From positions 4,681,501 to 4,745,500 of the forward strand of contig CAMQGK010000341.1 in the NCBI GenBank assembly GCA_947000775.1: DNA of 64,000 nucleotides. Reading direction: 5' to 3'. Positions 26,201 to 38,200 of this stretch are shown here, piece by piece. The translations under genes and the position numbers were made by a program. The stretch comes from Pterois miles (taxonomy: Eukaryota > Chordata > Actinopteri > Perciformes > Scorpaenidae). Position 1 is the stretch's first letter, and each line of letters starts with the position of its first letter. The notes under the pieces were generated by a model that saw only the letters and a list, made by a program, of their open reading frames with translations, ran no database searches and had not been told where the DNA came from.

Positions 26201-29200
26201 TCTCTTTCTAAAATAATAGAAGGTGTGGGAGTGCTCCCTTTTTTACGCTTGTGTTTACACTCGGTGGTATTTATGTAGGAAAGCTGACACTTCTGTAATG
26301 AGTTGACTGGTAGGACGCCGCTATTTGAGACTGCATCACAGATTCCATCTGCTGAATGAGCAACTTTCCTCTGAACCATCCAACACTTAATTGGCAAGGC
26401 TGAGATTTCACAACACTCCCAGCTCGTACAGCGCACTCACGTTGTTAAGTGAATCTCGCTGCTAGCCTCTGCTGCGCTGGCAAAACTCACTCGACTGCAC
26501 TGCATAAATGTGTGCCATGAATAGCAAAAAAACCAAAGCGGGAGAGAGACGGAGAGATCATCACCATGAATCGACTTTACTTCCAATCACAGCTTAAAAA
26601 CAACCCGATTTTCTCAAAGCACGGGGAACATGGGAATTTGGGTTTATTTGAGGAGAAGACACCGTGGCGTTACACTTCTCAGCTCTTTGCTGATTGCACC
26701 GGAGCAGTGACGGGTCTGTGCAGCTACCTCTTCTGGATCCACCGCAGTCAGCGGAAAAGTAGATGACTGCACATCAGGCACATTCTCTCCTGCAAAAACG
26801 TGTTTTTCTTCTTCTCTGCCTCTAATGTGCACCTTCACAACACAGTTTTTATTTAGCATTAGCGCATCGACTCCTGCTCAGCTGGAGATAGGGCTGGGAA
26901 GGCTGGGCTGAAAATTTTAGCTTTGATGGTGCTGTTAACACACTGTGCACAGTAACACCGCCGGTGTCTCTTTAAATTAAGTGCAGTAAAGAGCAGAGCA
27001 GTTGAATTTAGCCAGTCTACTATTTTATTGCGTGAGGGAAAATGCTAAATTATTAATTCTTTCTGCACAAAGCTCATGAAATATACATAGCTATTTACAA
27101 ATCTGCGTAGACGACACAGCGACATGTATAAATAATACAGATGTGTGAAGTGTTGCTGCAGCTGGAAATTTCACAGAATGCATTTATCTGAAGGAAGGAG
27201 AGTTCAGCGGCAGCCAGGGCTGTGCTCACTGATCATTTCACCTTGTTTCACGTTTGAAGGGAAAAGGGACAGTTCACCCCAATCAAAAAATACATATTTT
27301 CCCTCTGACCCATAGTGTTCTTTAGCAAAGATTGTTTTGGGGGGGGCTGCACGGTGTGCAGTGGTTATCACTGGCGCCTCACAGCAGGAGGGTCGCAGGT
27401 TTGAATCCAGCTTGGGGCTCTTCTGTGTGGAGTTTGCATGTTCTCCCCGTGTTTGCGTGGGTTTTCTCCAGGTGCTCCTCCCACAGACCAAACACATGCA
27501 GATTAGGTTAACTGATGACTCTAAATTGCGTGTGAATGGTTGTCTCTCTCTATGTGCCCTGTGATGGACTGGCGACCTGTCCAGGGTGAACCCGCCTTCA
27601 CCCAATGCCTGCTGGGATGGGCTCCAGCGCCCCCGCGACCCCTAACAGGATAAGCGGTTTAAGATGGATGGATGGATGGATGGATTGTTTTGGTGTGAGT
27701 GGAGTACCATAGAGATCTCTGCTTGTGGTGCGCAGTGACAAAAAAATACATTTGAAATATTCAATAGTGACGTGTTCTTCCAGAAACCATTACGATACTG
27801 CAGACTGTAATTTAATATATATCCCACAAAATCAATTAGTATGTAATCAATGTAATCGTGAACCAGGAAGTAAAAAGAGTGACAAGTACCACGTAGGGTG
27901 GAGGTCAGGAGGACGGGTGGGTCAAAAAACACCAGATTTGCACCCAGGCTGTTCGTACTTCTGGAGTTGTTTGAACCCAAACCAGGATATTTTACTAAAC
28001 CTAGAAAAGTAGTTTTGTTGTCTAAACCTAACCAAGTTGTTTCCTGTGGAGACGGAAGTTTATTTTGAAAAGACTGAGTGTACATTGACACGTGTTGCTG
28101 GACATTCATAGAAAAATCAGCTCAGCCAAGGAGGACGCCATCAATCTTTACATCTAGAGCTGTCACAAGCACGAGCCTCTCATCCGTGAGTAGATGCACA
28201 TTTCCCTCTGATACGACTGGCGGATGTAGTTCAGCAGAAAGAAAATACTTCCTACATGAAATATGCTCCTGACAAGGTCTGTGGATTACCTTGAGTAACC
28301 GAGCAACGTATCCTCACACAATGTAAAATATCTTACAAAAACGTATTCCTCATTTTCCGTGCGTTTTCCAGCAACATGTGACAATATCCGCTCGTCACAC
28401 GCATACCGCATCGTCAAAATAAACTTCCATCTTCACAAGAAACAACTTCATTAGGTTTAGACAAAAAAAACTAGTTAGTTAGGTTTGGGAAAATATCATG
28501 GTCTCCGTCAATGTCATGTACGGAGGTTATTTGACAAATAAGTCAACGCTGACATCTGGTTTCACACGGGATACGAACAGTGCTCTTCTGGGCATTAATG
28601 CGGTCTTTTAACCCACACATCCATCCCAACCTCCTCCCTATAAGATAAGATATTCCTATGTCACTCTTCATACTTCCTGGTTCACAATTATGTGAATTAT
28701 ATACAAATTTATTTAGGATGCGTGCATTCCTTTTTATATATATAAATGGTGTATGAGAATCAGGTCATGATTGAGCACCACAAGCCGGGTCCCATTAAAC
28801 TCGAGAGAGGGCCAATATCTCTACGGCCAATATTTGAAAGACTTGGCAACTCAAACCAGAGCAGTCTAGACTGAATAATAGTATTACAACATTTTTGATT
28901 TTGAGGTGACCTCTCCCTTTATGTTTCTTGCTCATACAGAAAAACAAGGTGATAATCAGGACCATAAAAACAAGAAAAAGCAGTGAGAGCAAAGCGTACG
29001 TGGGCTATACCTCATGATCAGACAGCTTGTTTTGCTCTTTCCCCTGCAGGCTGATAATAGAGTTGGTTTTAAAAATCGTGACACGCTGAACTAAACTGAT
29101 AAGGATTATTTATCTCGGTTGTTGTTCCAGGGAAACAATGCAGCGGGACTCAGTCCCTGTTAGAGGATTTCAGAGCAGACACCCCTCATCAGTGTCACTT

Positions 29201-32200
29201 TGAGTCGTTTTCCAGACAATCTGATGTTAAATAAGATCCTCAGCGGGGACTTGCCGGCTTCACACCGAAATAAATACATACTCCGCTGACACCATGTGAG
29301 CCTTTCACATGCAGTGGTGGTACAAGCTGTATTTTCCAGCCTAATCTATTTTTAATCCTCCCTCCAACAAAACCGCTTTAAGACTTGTCACCCGCCTTCC
29401 ACAGCTGTCCTTTCAATAAGGCTAATGTCAGCAGCATCAACAAATCCTCACCATGCCGTCTCCCTCTGAAGTGGGTGACAGCTTGAGTTTACTGGAGCGC
29501 GGCGCTTATTTCGTGAAACTTTTGGGAGCCGAGTTATTTCTTTGTGTATGTTATCCAGAGATGAAAGAGTTGCCGGAGCCAAGTACATCTATTTAAAGAG
29601 GTATATAGCAGGATATACTGTATGTTCTGTTACATTTCTGACAAGGGCTATTGGCTGGAAAGATGAAACTAATAAGAGACTCTACATCACGCTGGAAATT
29701 ATAAGTAATTAAATCGAGCTTTGACAGGACTTTAGAAGGGAACATTTTTAAATATGTCACACAGGAGAGAATTACTGGGTTATTTGTGGTGCTGCTGGCA
29801 TCTTAGAGAGCATATGAACTATTTTGATGTAATAGGCATTATATAGCGTCTCCCGCTGCGTTCAAACCATGTCTGGAGAATCTGCTTTTCAGCAAGATAA
29901 AGGTAAATTACTTACTTACTGACTGATAATGTACAAGTCATCGTTCTTCAATTATAGCTCCGCATGATTCCAATTAGGTCTCACGTTATACTCCCCAAGC
30001 CCGCACCAAATATGAGATGAAGTAAATGAGTGCTTCATCTCCCCGAGTTTGAAGCCATAAAAGCTCCCTCGCAGGCCCCTTTACGCTTTGCAGCAAACTC
30101 CTGGCCCATAAATATTACGCTGTTCCTCCCCTTCATTCTTGATGTTAACTATGCATGATGCTCTAATCACTTTCCTCATCTCTTTTACCACATTATCCCC
30201 TTGAGGAGCAGTTATTTACATAATCAGATATCATTCCAGCCGTCATTTATCCTTTTGAAGATTAGAGATATTGGATGTATTTTTTTTTTCTTGTGCTGTT
30301 TGATACCATCTTCACTGAGGGAAAGTTGTGGACCTTTAACTACCAAGACAAATTAAATATACAACGCATTAAAGCGAGACTGTATAACCTTTCAGAGGAG
30401 AAATAACAGTCTTCTTCTTACAGATGAGAAGTTGAATTCATAAGCTGTAAAACACACCTGGGGGGTTTACTGATACCGCCTTACTTGGTCTGGTATGGTG
30501 GCTATGATGTTAAACTTTAGGCAAATATTGCTATATAATGCACATTACTGCATCAGTGTGCTGGCTTTATAGCTGTATCCCAAACAATGCTGGACAGTAA
30601 TACAGTAACCAGATGTCCCACTTTGTCCAGGATTCAAGATGGGTGTCCCAACTCCTGGTTTTCAGCACAATTAAAATTATAATTTTTCAGTGCTTACAGA
30701 GATATTTATCATGTCCTGTCACACACTATTACCTAACCCAGTATAAAAGCACAAACAATGCACCATGCCTCTGAATGCAGCACTCATTTGTCTGTATGTG
30801 TGTCCATCAATCACTGTGTCGTTGTCAAGGCTGTTGCTATGACGCTTGCGATTCTCGTCGACAGAACCTGTCAGTACGCTTAACTCTTAGCTGTCACGCC
30901 GAGGAGAGTCTGTCTTTTCTAAAGAGCTCCAGGAAGCTCAATCCTTCCTTTGTAAAGTGCCCGGCAATGGAAATGCTGCACTCTGCACACACTGCAAGAG
31001 TAGGCGACATTTTCAGTCGTGCACAGTGGAAAGGAAGATATAAGAGATCAAACTAAGATGGCCACATAGTGATATACAATAGCAGGTCAATGGTGCATGC
31101 ATAAGTATATACATGTGTACATGTATGAACGTGTGGTACACTTAAGGGTCCGGTTTGGGGGTTTGTAACCTCAAGCTTGTTTACTATTTTACTGTTACAG
31201 TCTGGTCCACTATCCAAAAAAAGGAGAATTGTATTTATATGTTGTTTGTTTTTTGCTGGCTTGGTAACGTTCTCCCCTGGTAAGCCCGCTGCCAGGAATC
31301 ACCTGAGCTGGAGGATGTGTGGACATCCCCAGTCACTGTGGCTAATGTTAAACTAGCTGTTGGTGATCAATAAAACCAAACAACTTTTCCTTAAACCACA
31401 ACTTCTTACATATATCTCTTATCTTATATATTTATACCAGACATGGCCATTATACGGCCCTCGTGATGGCTCTACCCGGCCGGGGAGGTCTCAGACAAAC
31501 CAATTTTTGCTTACAAAACAGCTTTTGTTTTGAAATGCTCGTGTATTTTTAGTGTGCTTCTTCCTGTCACACTTGACACTGATGTAAACTGACATGAGTA
31601 ATGTTTGAGGTAGCGTCACCTGCTGAGGTGGCACATCTACAATAAGTCATCGACTGCTAAGTGTTTTTTCGTGGATGTTGGCGGTAAAGCTGTGAGCTTA
31701 GTTTGCCGTCACTTTGAGACAAAACATGCAGAAAAATCCAGAAAGCTGTCTGGAGATGAGAAGGAGAGGACAGCCGAGGGGCTGCTGGCTGAGATACTAA
31801 AGCAGAGAGGAGTTTTTACAAAGCTGCATGAACCAGAGAAGGAGATGTAGAGTTAATGTTAAGTTAAATGTTAAATGTAAGTGCTGATGTTAAGTTTTGT
31901 TAAGTTTTATTAAGTTTGGTAGTAGAAACATAACTACCCTAAACAGTCAGTCCTGTACAGTTCAAAGACTCCTGTATATAATGTCATTTTCTTAATAATA
32001 TGCTGTTTGGAGTCATTTTCAGTGTGATAAATACTGAAAAATAAGAATAACAGTTTAGTTTCCTATAGTGATAAAATAGAGGGTATGTCTGACAGTATTT
32101 GTTTGGCCCCTGACAACAATCTGGGTTTCTCATGTGGCCCCCCAGGAAAAATAACTGCCCACCGCTGGTTATTACACAGGTCAAATACAGAACATGTGCC

Positions 32201-35200
32201 ATGTGGATATGGGGGATTTGGAGTTTAAAGGGGATGTAGTTGCAGTTTGACGTCTAGCAGCCAGTCTGGGAGGATTTCAAAAGCAAAATTTGATTTTTAG
32301 ACTTTGCTTCCTGTATTCTGGTGACTTTTAAAGAATGAAAATAAACTAGTGAGTACACTGCAACAGCATTTTTCTTAAATAGGCCTACTTTTAATTCTCA
32401 GGAAAGAAAATTGAATAATTTGCCTCTCTTGCATGAACTACTGTTCATCAGCATTTATTCCTTCATTCATTTTTTTGTCCCTTGAGTATTTCTTTCTCTT
32501 AGTACTCTCCATTTCTCTCTCCTTCTCTCGCTCACCGAAGGTGCTTTCAGACACAATGTGCCAACGGCACCATGGCGCTCTGAAGCCCATTATGTCCAAC
32601 GGCTCGATCCACGCCACGACGGGAGGCCACAGGAGAATTGTGACCCCGAGAGGAAACCGTGACAAGGTGGTGATAAATCAGGCTTTCTGGCAAGTATGCT
32701 GGCTTCCTGTTAGTTTAAAACAAGTTTACTGTTTTCTTATATATAGTACTACCTGCAAAAAAACAGTATAACGGTTTGCATATGCTGTTAGAGCAATACC
32801 AAATTAGTATGTATGACTCATCTCCATTTATGCTGCTATTTAGCTATTTTAGCTTTTACTAAATTGCCACAGTGGTCGTTGTTCAGCAGAAGTTCCTTCG
32901 TCTCACTTCAGTCATGTCTACGGTAATTTCATACCAAACTTTAATATGTTGGAACACAGCAGGTACAGAAGAGGGAAACATTCATAACCTTTTTAGAGAA
33001 AAAATAAATAACTCTCCTTGGCAACATGTAATGTTTGTAGCGGGCACTATTAAAGAGCATCAGCTAAGCTGCGGCAGCCCTGTCACCCCTGTTGAGAGGC
33101 AAGCGCCTGTCCTTACCGCCAGACTGCTTTTGAATTATTTACCGCACACGCCACTGGTTATGGCTGGATTTTTACAACACCACAGAGCAGAGTGCTCCGC
33201 GCTTACTCAGGCACAAAGCATCGCACATAAAAAAAGAGCACAGCTCAAAGAGGTGGCGACGGAGGCAGGCGCTGGCTGTGAGCAAATAGTTGCACTCAGT
33301 AGGTGGCTTTACAAGAGCACTCACTGTGCACTCTGAGATTGACAATGTAATGCATTTTCAACATCTTAATGTAAATTCAATACTGCGTTTGGAATGACTT
33401 GTCAGCTTTTTATGATCAAGAACAAAGAGATGCTGTGGTGTCATTATCAACACATTTGATCTACTAATTCATATCAGCTATAGGATGCGTTTAAGCACGA
33501 GCAGCTCTGATGCTGCTAACAACACACACTCTGTGACAGCAGTCAGTAGGGGTGTAACATTTCATCTACTGCATCGATGTATGGATTTATATTCCTACGA
33601 TCCAACTACATCAATAGGTACTCAGCAAGTTGTCCTTAAGGGGACATACTGAATATCGATCTAAAATCAATTTGCAAGGTAAGTAATCGATCGTATCAAT
33701 ACTAAGAATTTGTATCTTGTATTTAGGCAATACAAATATTACTTGGATGTACATTTCAGTACTATTAGTGGTAAAGAAATGTTAAATGTTACTCCGGTTC
33801 ACTCTCCCTGTGTATGACGTCATCGACATGCTGCAGCAGCACCAATCTCAGAAAGACAAGAAAAAAACGAAGCAGGCTGATGGTAACGAAGAGCAAGATG
33901 AGCCATGTTTACAAAAAGGGAGACAAATCCCTCGCTGTTTGCAGAATATGTAAAGACCACATAAAATACAACGGCAACACAACCGATCCTTCCACACACC
34001 TAGATGCCATGTACTTCATTTTTTGTTGAATGTTATTGCTCTACCTCTTACATTAAACACGAGAACAGAAGCAGCAGATTGAAGCCACAAATAGCGCCCG
34101 TCATTGATCCCAGTGTTTGTAGCGGCCAAGTGATACAATAACTTCTGTGTCCGTCGAGTGTAATTGTGGTTACAGTCAGTGAAAGGGAAAGTCTTCAATA
34201 AAGTCTATGAAAGGACTCCTGGTCAAAGTAAAGTTTTTGCAGGCTCTATAGACTGTATATAGACTATAGACAGACTGTATATCAAAGTTTTTCTAGAGGT
34301 AGAAAAGACAAAATCTCTCTTAGCCATTGCAAGAATGATGGGGTTTTATTCGACTGCCAGTTAAAAAGAATAAGTCTGCGAGCCAGCCATGACTCGACTG
34401 CTAAAGCGTTTGCATCAAATTTGGGGGCGGTATGCCAAAGATGGCTGTGAAAGTCAAGGGTTAAGGTTTGTTTAGAAATATGTGAGAATACAGTGAATAT
34501 CTGCTGCCAATAGCTACTGAGTGAGGGACATGTAGAGAACATGTGTCCTACATCTCGGACAACTAGGATCTAAGTTGGAGAAGAGTCTGACCAGCTTCTC
34601 TTGCGAGTAGTGAAGCCAGTGAAGCACCTCAAGCTGAATTAGACCATGTCGTATACACAATGAAGAGGTGTGTATATGAGTTAAACTGTCCCTTCACATA
34701 TCCTCAGAAGGCTCCCAGGCACTCAGACCCCTTTAGATTTTTCTGATATCATCATATAAAATGAGTTTAACCACAGTGGAAAAGAAGAAGTGCAGCGCTG
34801 TTCCATAGCAACACTGAGACGAGGAGACAAGTCGTGTACCTGCGAAAGCCACCTGTCAGTGCTAGTACAGCGGCCGGTGTGATCGCATGGACAGCTTCGT
34901 CAATAATGGTCCTCAGGGACTGGGCCTCTGCTTTACTGACAGCCCTGGAGATGTCTCCATAATGCAGAAAACCTGCAGGGAAAAGACCACGTGATTATTA
35001 GTCTGGGAGCCAGCCATCAATCATCAGCCATTTGCTCTGGAGAAGTAGAGAGTCAGTCTGAATTAAAAGCAAAGTAAAATGTGATATATTCTGCTGGCTG
35101 AAGGCGACTAGCGGCGCACGGCTGCTGCAAACACAAGAGAATCACAGCCAGTGTAGATACACAGCAAAATTATGATTGATGGATTGAAGGGTATCTTGTT

Positions 35201-38200
35201 GATTTCATGCATCTCACTTTGTACTTTCTGTGCTACATAAAAATGCTCGTTTTCTGCCCTCAGAGAACACAGAGCTACTCCGCCAGTTAATTACGATATC
35301 TTAATTAATATTTCTGTCTCTTCTGCAATAAAATAAGTGGGATAATTCATCCTTCTGCCTTTTAAGATTTGCAGAATACAGTGAAGAGATCAGGGTTCAA
35401 ACACATTTTCCATGTCAAAAACGGGCATTATTTCTCTGCACGCAGCGGAGACTGCAGTGCTCAGAATGATGGCTTATGACTAGTTTGATGAAGATGTCTG
35501 TCAGTATAATACATCATCAGATGGAGTTTCAAGCTGAATGGGAACCCGCGAGCAGTGTAATGTAATGTTTTGAATTACCACCTCATGCAGTGCTACAGTG
35601 AATGCAGCATTCAGCACGATCCTGAGCAGCAGACGGATGAAGAGCTGCATATCAGTCCCTCTCTTTGAACCACTTAACCACGTTTCTTAAATGCTCCGTG
35701 GGATTTCTATCGCCGACAACAACTGTGGCTGATGCTATCGACACGTCTGGATGCTCCTGCAGTATTCCTGTTCACTCAGCCGTTTCTTTCAGATTTGAGC
35801 ATCACCTCAGAGAATAATCGCAGCAGATATGCTCTAAACTAACAAACTTCTTCCTGGTTTGTTGATTATTTGTATGTTTTTAGCCACAGTGGTGGCATGG
35901 CTATAAGAATGACAACGTTAGTCTGACGGTTCGGTCCGTCCAGACTGAAATATCTCATCATCTATCTGATGGACTGCCATGACATGAAGCCTATTGACCT
36001 CTGACCTTTCCTCTAGCACCACCAAGAGGTTGACACTGGTGGTTCATTGAGTAAAATGTCTCAACAGCTATTGGATGAAGGCAGTTAGGCAAAGACACTC
36101 AGTCTTTGTGAACTTTGTTGATCCCCAAAATTATTTATATTTACATAAAATGACACATTACTCTACTTTTTTTTATTTTATATACAGATGTATATATTCA
36201 TTTTTCCATTTTTTTTTTTTTTTTTATTCTAATTTTTAATAAATAAATAAAAAATAAAGTTAAATGAGAGTTAAGGTGACAAAAATAGAAATAAAATTTG
36301 AATAAGTAAAAACAAAAAAATAAATAAAGAAAAATAAATACATAAATGAATAAAAAAATAAAGTAAAAATGAGATAGTGAAAACAGAAATAAAAAATAGA
36401 ATAACAAAAATAAATAAAAACTAAATAGAGAAAAAAAAATAAATAAATGAAATGAAAAAGAAACATAGTAGATAGTGGTAATAAATCACAATGAGAAAAT
36501 AAATAAATAAATACATAAATATCACCAAATAGCAAAATTTAAATTAAAGTTGTTAAATATTCATTTAGTTTAAATCAATTAGGAAAAAAAATATATTGGG
36601 AACCTGACATAGACATTTCACTGAAAATCACATATTTCAATCTCATGGTGGCGCTAAAGGAAAGGTCGGGGGATAATCATTAGAATGCAGCATCTGGGGA
36701 CCATGAATATCTGTACAAAATACTGTACAATCCATCGAGGGGATCGTTGTAGTGGATATGTTTCACTGAATAAGTAAACGCTGACCTACAGGGGGGGCTA
36801 CAGGAAGTCAGGGAATCATCAAAATTTGTAGGGTTCATCCTCTGGGAACCATGAATATTTGAACAAAATCTACTTGTGATATTTATGCATTAAGGCCTCA
36901 CAGAGATGCTCAGCGTAGCTGTGGACAAATATGTCCTAGCACCAAATTAAATTACCGCAGCTCTGGAATCTGCCCAAACACCTTCAACCAGAATCAATCT
37001 GTGATTAAACTGAACGGCAATATTAGAAAAGCAACGGTTCCCCACAGAAGAGTGAAGCAAAATGTTCCTTTACAAAAACCTCCAACTGAAACACATCATA
37101 ACTCTCCCACTGTAAGTCAGCGACCTCTCACGGCCTCTGCTTTGATGGCCCTCTCCGCCCGGCTGATTGATGAGCGCTCATGGGAATTCTACAGCAAGCG
37201 TTCCCCTTCACAGTCACTGTTCATTGATTTTTATTAAAAATCCCCCTGCTGCCTTTTCCATTGTGTTTTCACTGTAAACTCCCTGCTGGTCACATCTCAT
37301 CTCACTTCAGAGAAAATACATTATAGCTAGCGCCTCACATAAGGAGCTTCCTATGGGACCAAAACAAATTCAAAATGACATGCAGCCCCCCGTCTCTTGG
37401 AAGCAAACTCGAGGTGTAATTTTCAGTCTATAATTTGTGGAGTGGCAGAGTGTTGACGTACCACTTTGTTGCATCCGGTTTAGACGAATACTGCGGTCTG
37501 CCAGAACGTCGTTGAATGAGCGCAGCCCTCTGCGGTACCACTTCTCTGCCGTCTTAGGTCCAACCCCAAACACACTTGTGAACAGCTGGCAGGAAACGAG
37601 GTAAGGACGTAATCAAGAAGACATGCTCTGAAATGACAGGCTGTTCTCGAGTGGGGGGGCATGCAAAGATCTATGTCCTTAAGAGATAGCAAATCATTTT
37701 TTCGCAGCAATTTCAAAGCACCAAAATGGAGAAAGCAAGTGAACGTTGGAGTTGTTTTCCGTCTACTGACCTTAAGTGTTTGGTACCTTTCATCAGAGAG
37801 GATTCTCTCGACTTCAAACGAACGGCCGCATTGAAGGACCTCCTGCAAAATATAAAAGTAGATGATATTATTAAGAAAAATGCTCTTAGGTGTCAGCACC
37901 GGCATGTTTTCCCCCTGGTTTCTGTTCCATCAGCAATTAACAAATGGCCTCAAATTGTGGCTCATTTGAAAACAGCTTCCACTTAAATCAGGTGCTCTTC
38001 GTGTCCTCATTTCCATTTCTTTTCAAGAAATAACGACTTTGTTGTTGTGAAACCTGGGATTAATACCGCTTTTATGGCGTTCATAAAAAGCCCAAGGTAA
38101 TGCTTTCCCCTTGCTTCTATTGTTTGCTCGGAAAACAACTTTTGTTTCCGTTTAATTGTCTGCCGCTCTCAGCAGAGAACAGCTAATTTGCTGGTCACAT

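Larger units (their letters stand above)
23166..34839 (-). other. dntt: dntt intron 7 (11.7 kb)
   Basis: Holds R3 and hAT repeats, one SINE with intact target duplication, a foldback element, hAT relics and a plus-strand candidate exon (all listed separately). About 25840-27200 and 28640-31400 show no recognised repeat or gene. Confidence 0.7.
34973..37461 (-). other. dntt: dntt intron 6 (2.5 kb)
   Basis: Donor GTACGT by exon 6, acceptor CTTTTCCCTGCAG by exon 7. It contains two opposed copies of one interspersed family around an A-rich tract (listed separately). No other feature. Confidence 0.8.

Noticed and set aside
27204..27605. 133-codon minus-strand frame with many cysteines and histidines
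   Set aside because: It is the antisense of the tRNA-type SINE at 27341-27683.
27642..28109. 155-codon minus-strand frame
   Set aside because: Crosses the SINE tail and one arm of the foldback element, so it is repeat-derived.
32872..33336. 154-codon plus-strand frame near the candidate exon
   Set aside because: No domain recognised and no clear splice or start context. I kept only the 32551-32693 island as a candidate.
36198..36535. Phe/Tyr-rich minus-strand frames that look like membrane proteins
   Set aside because: Produced by A-rich simple sequence read on the other strand.
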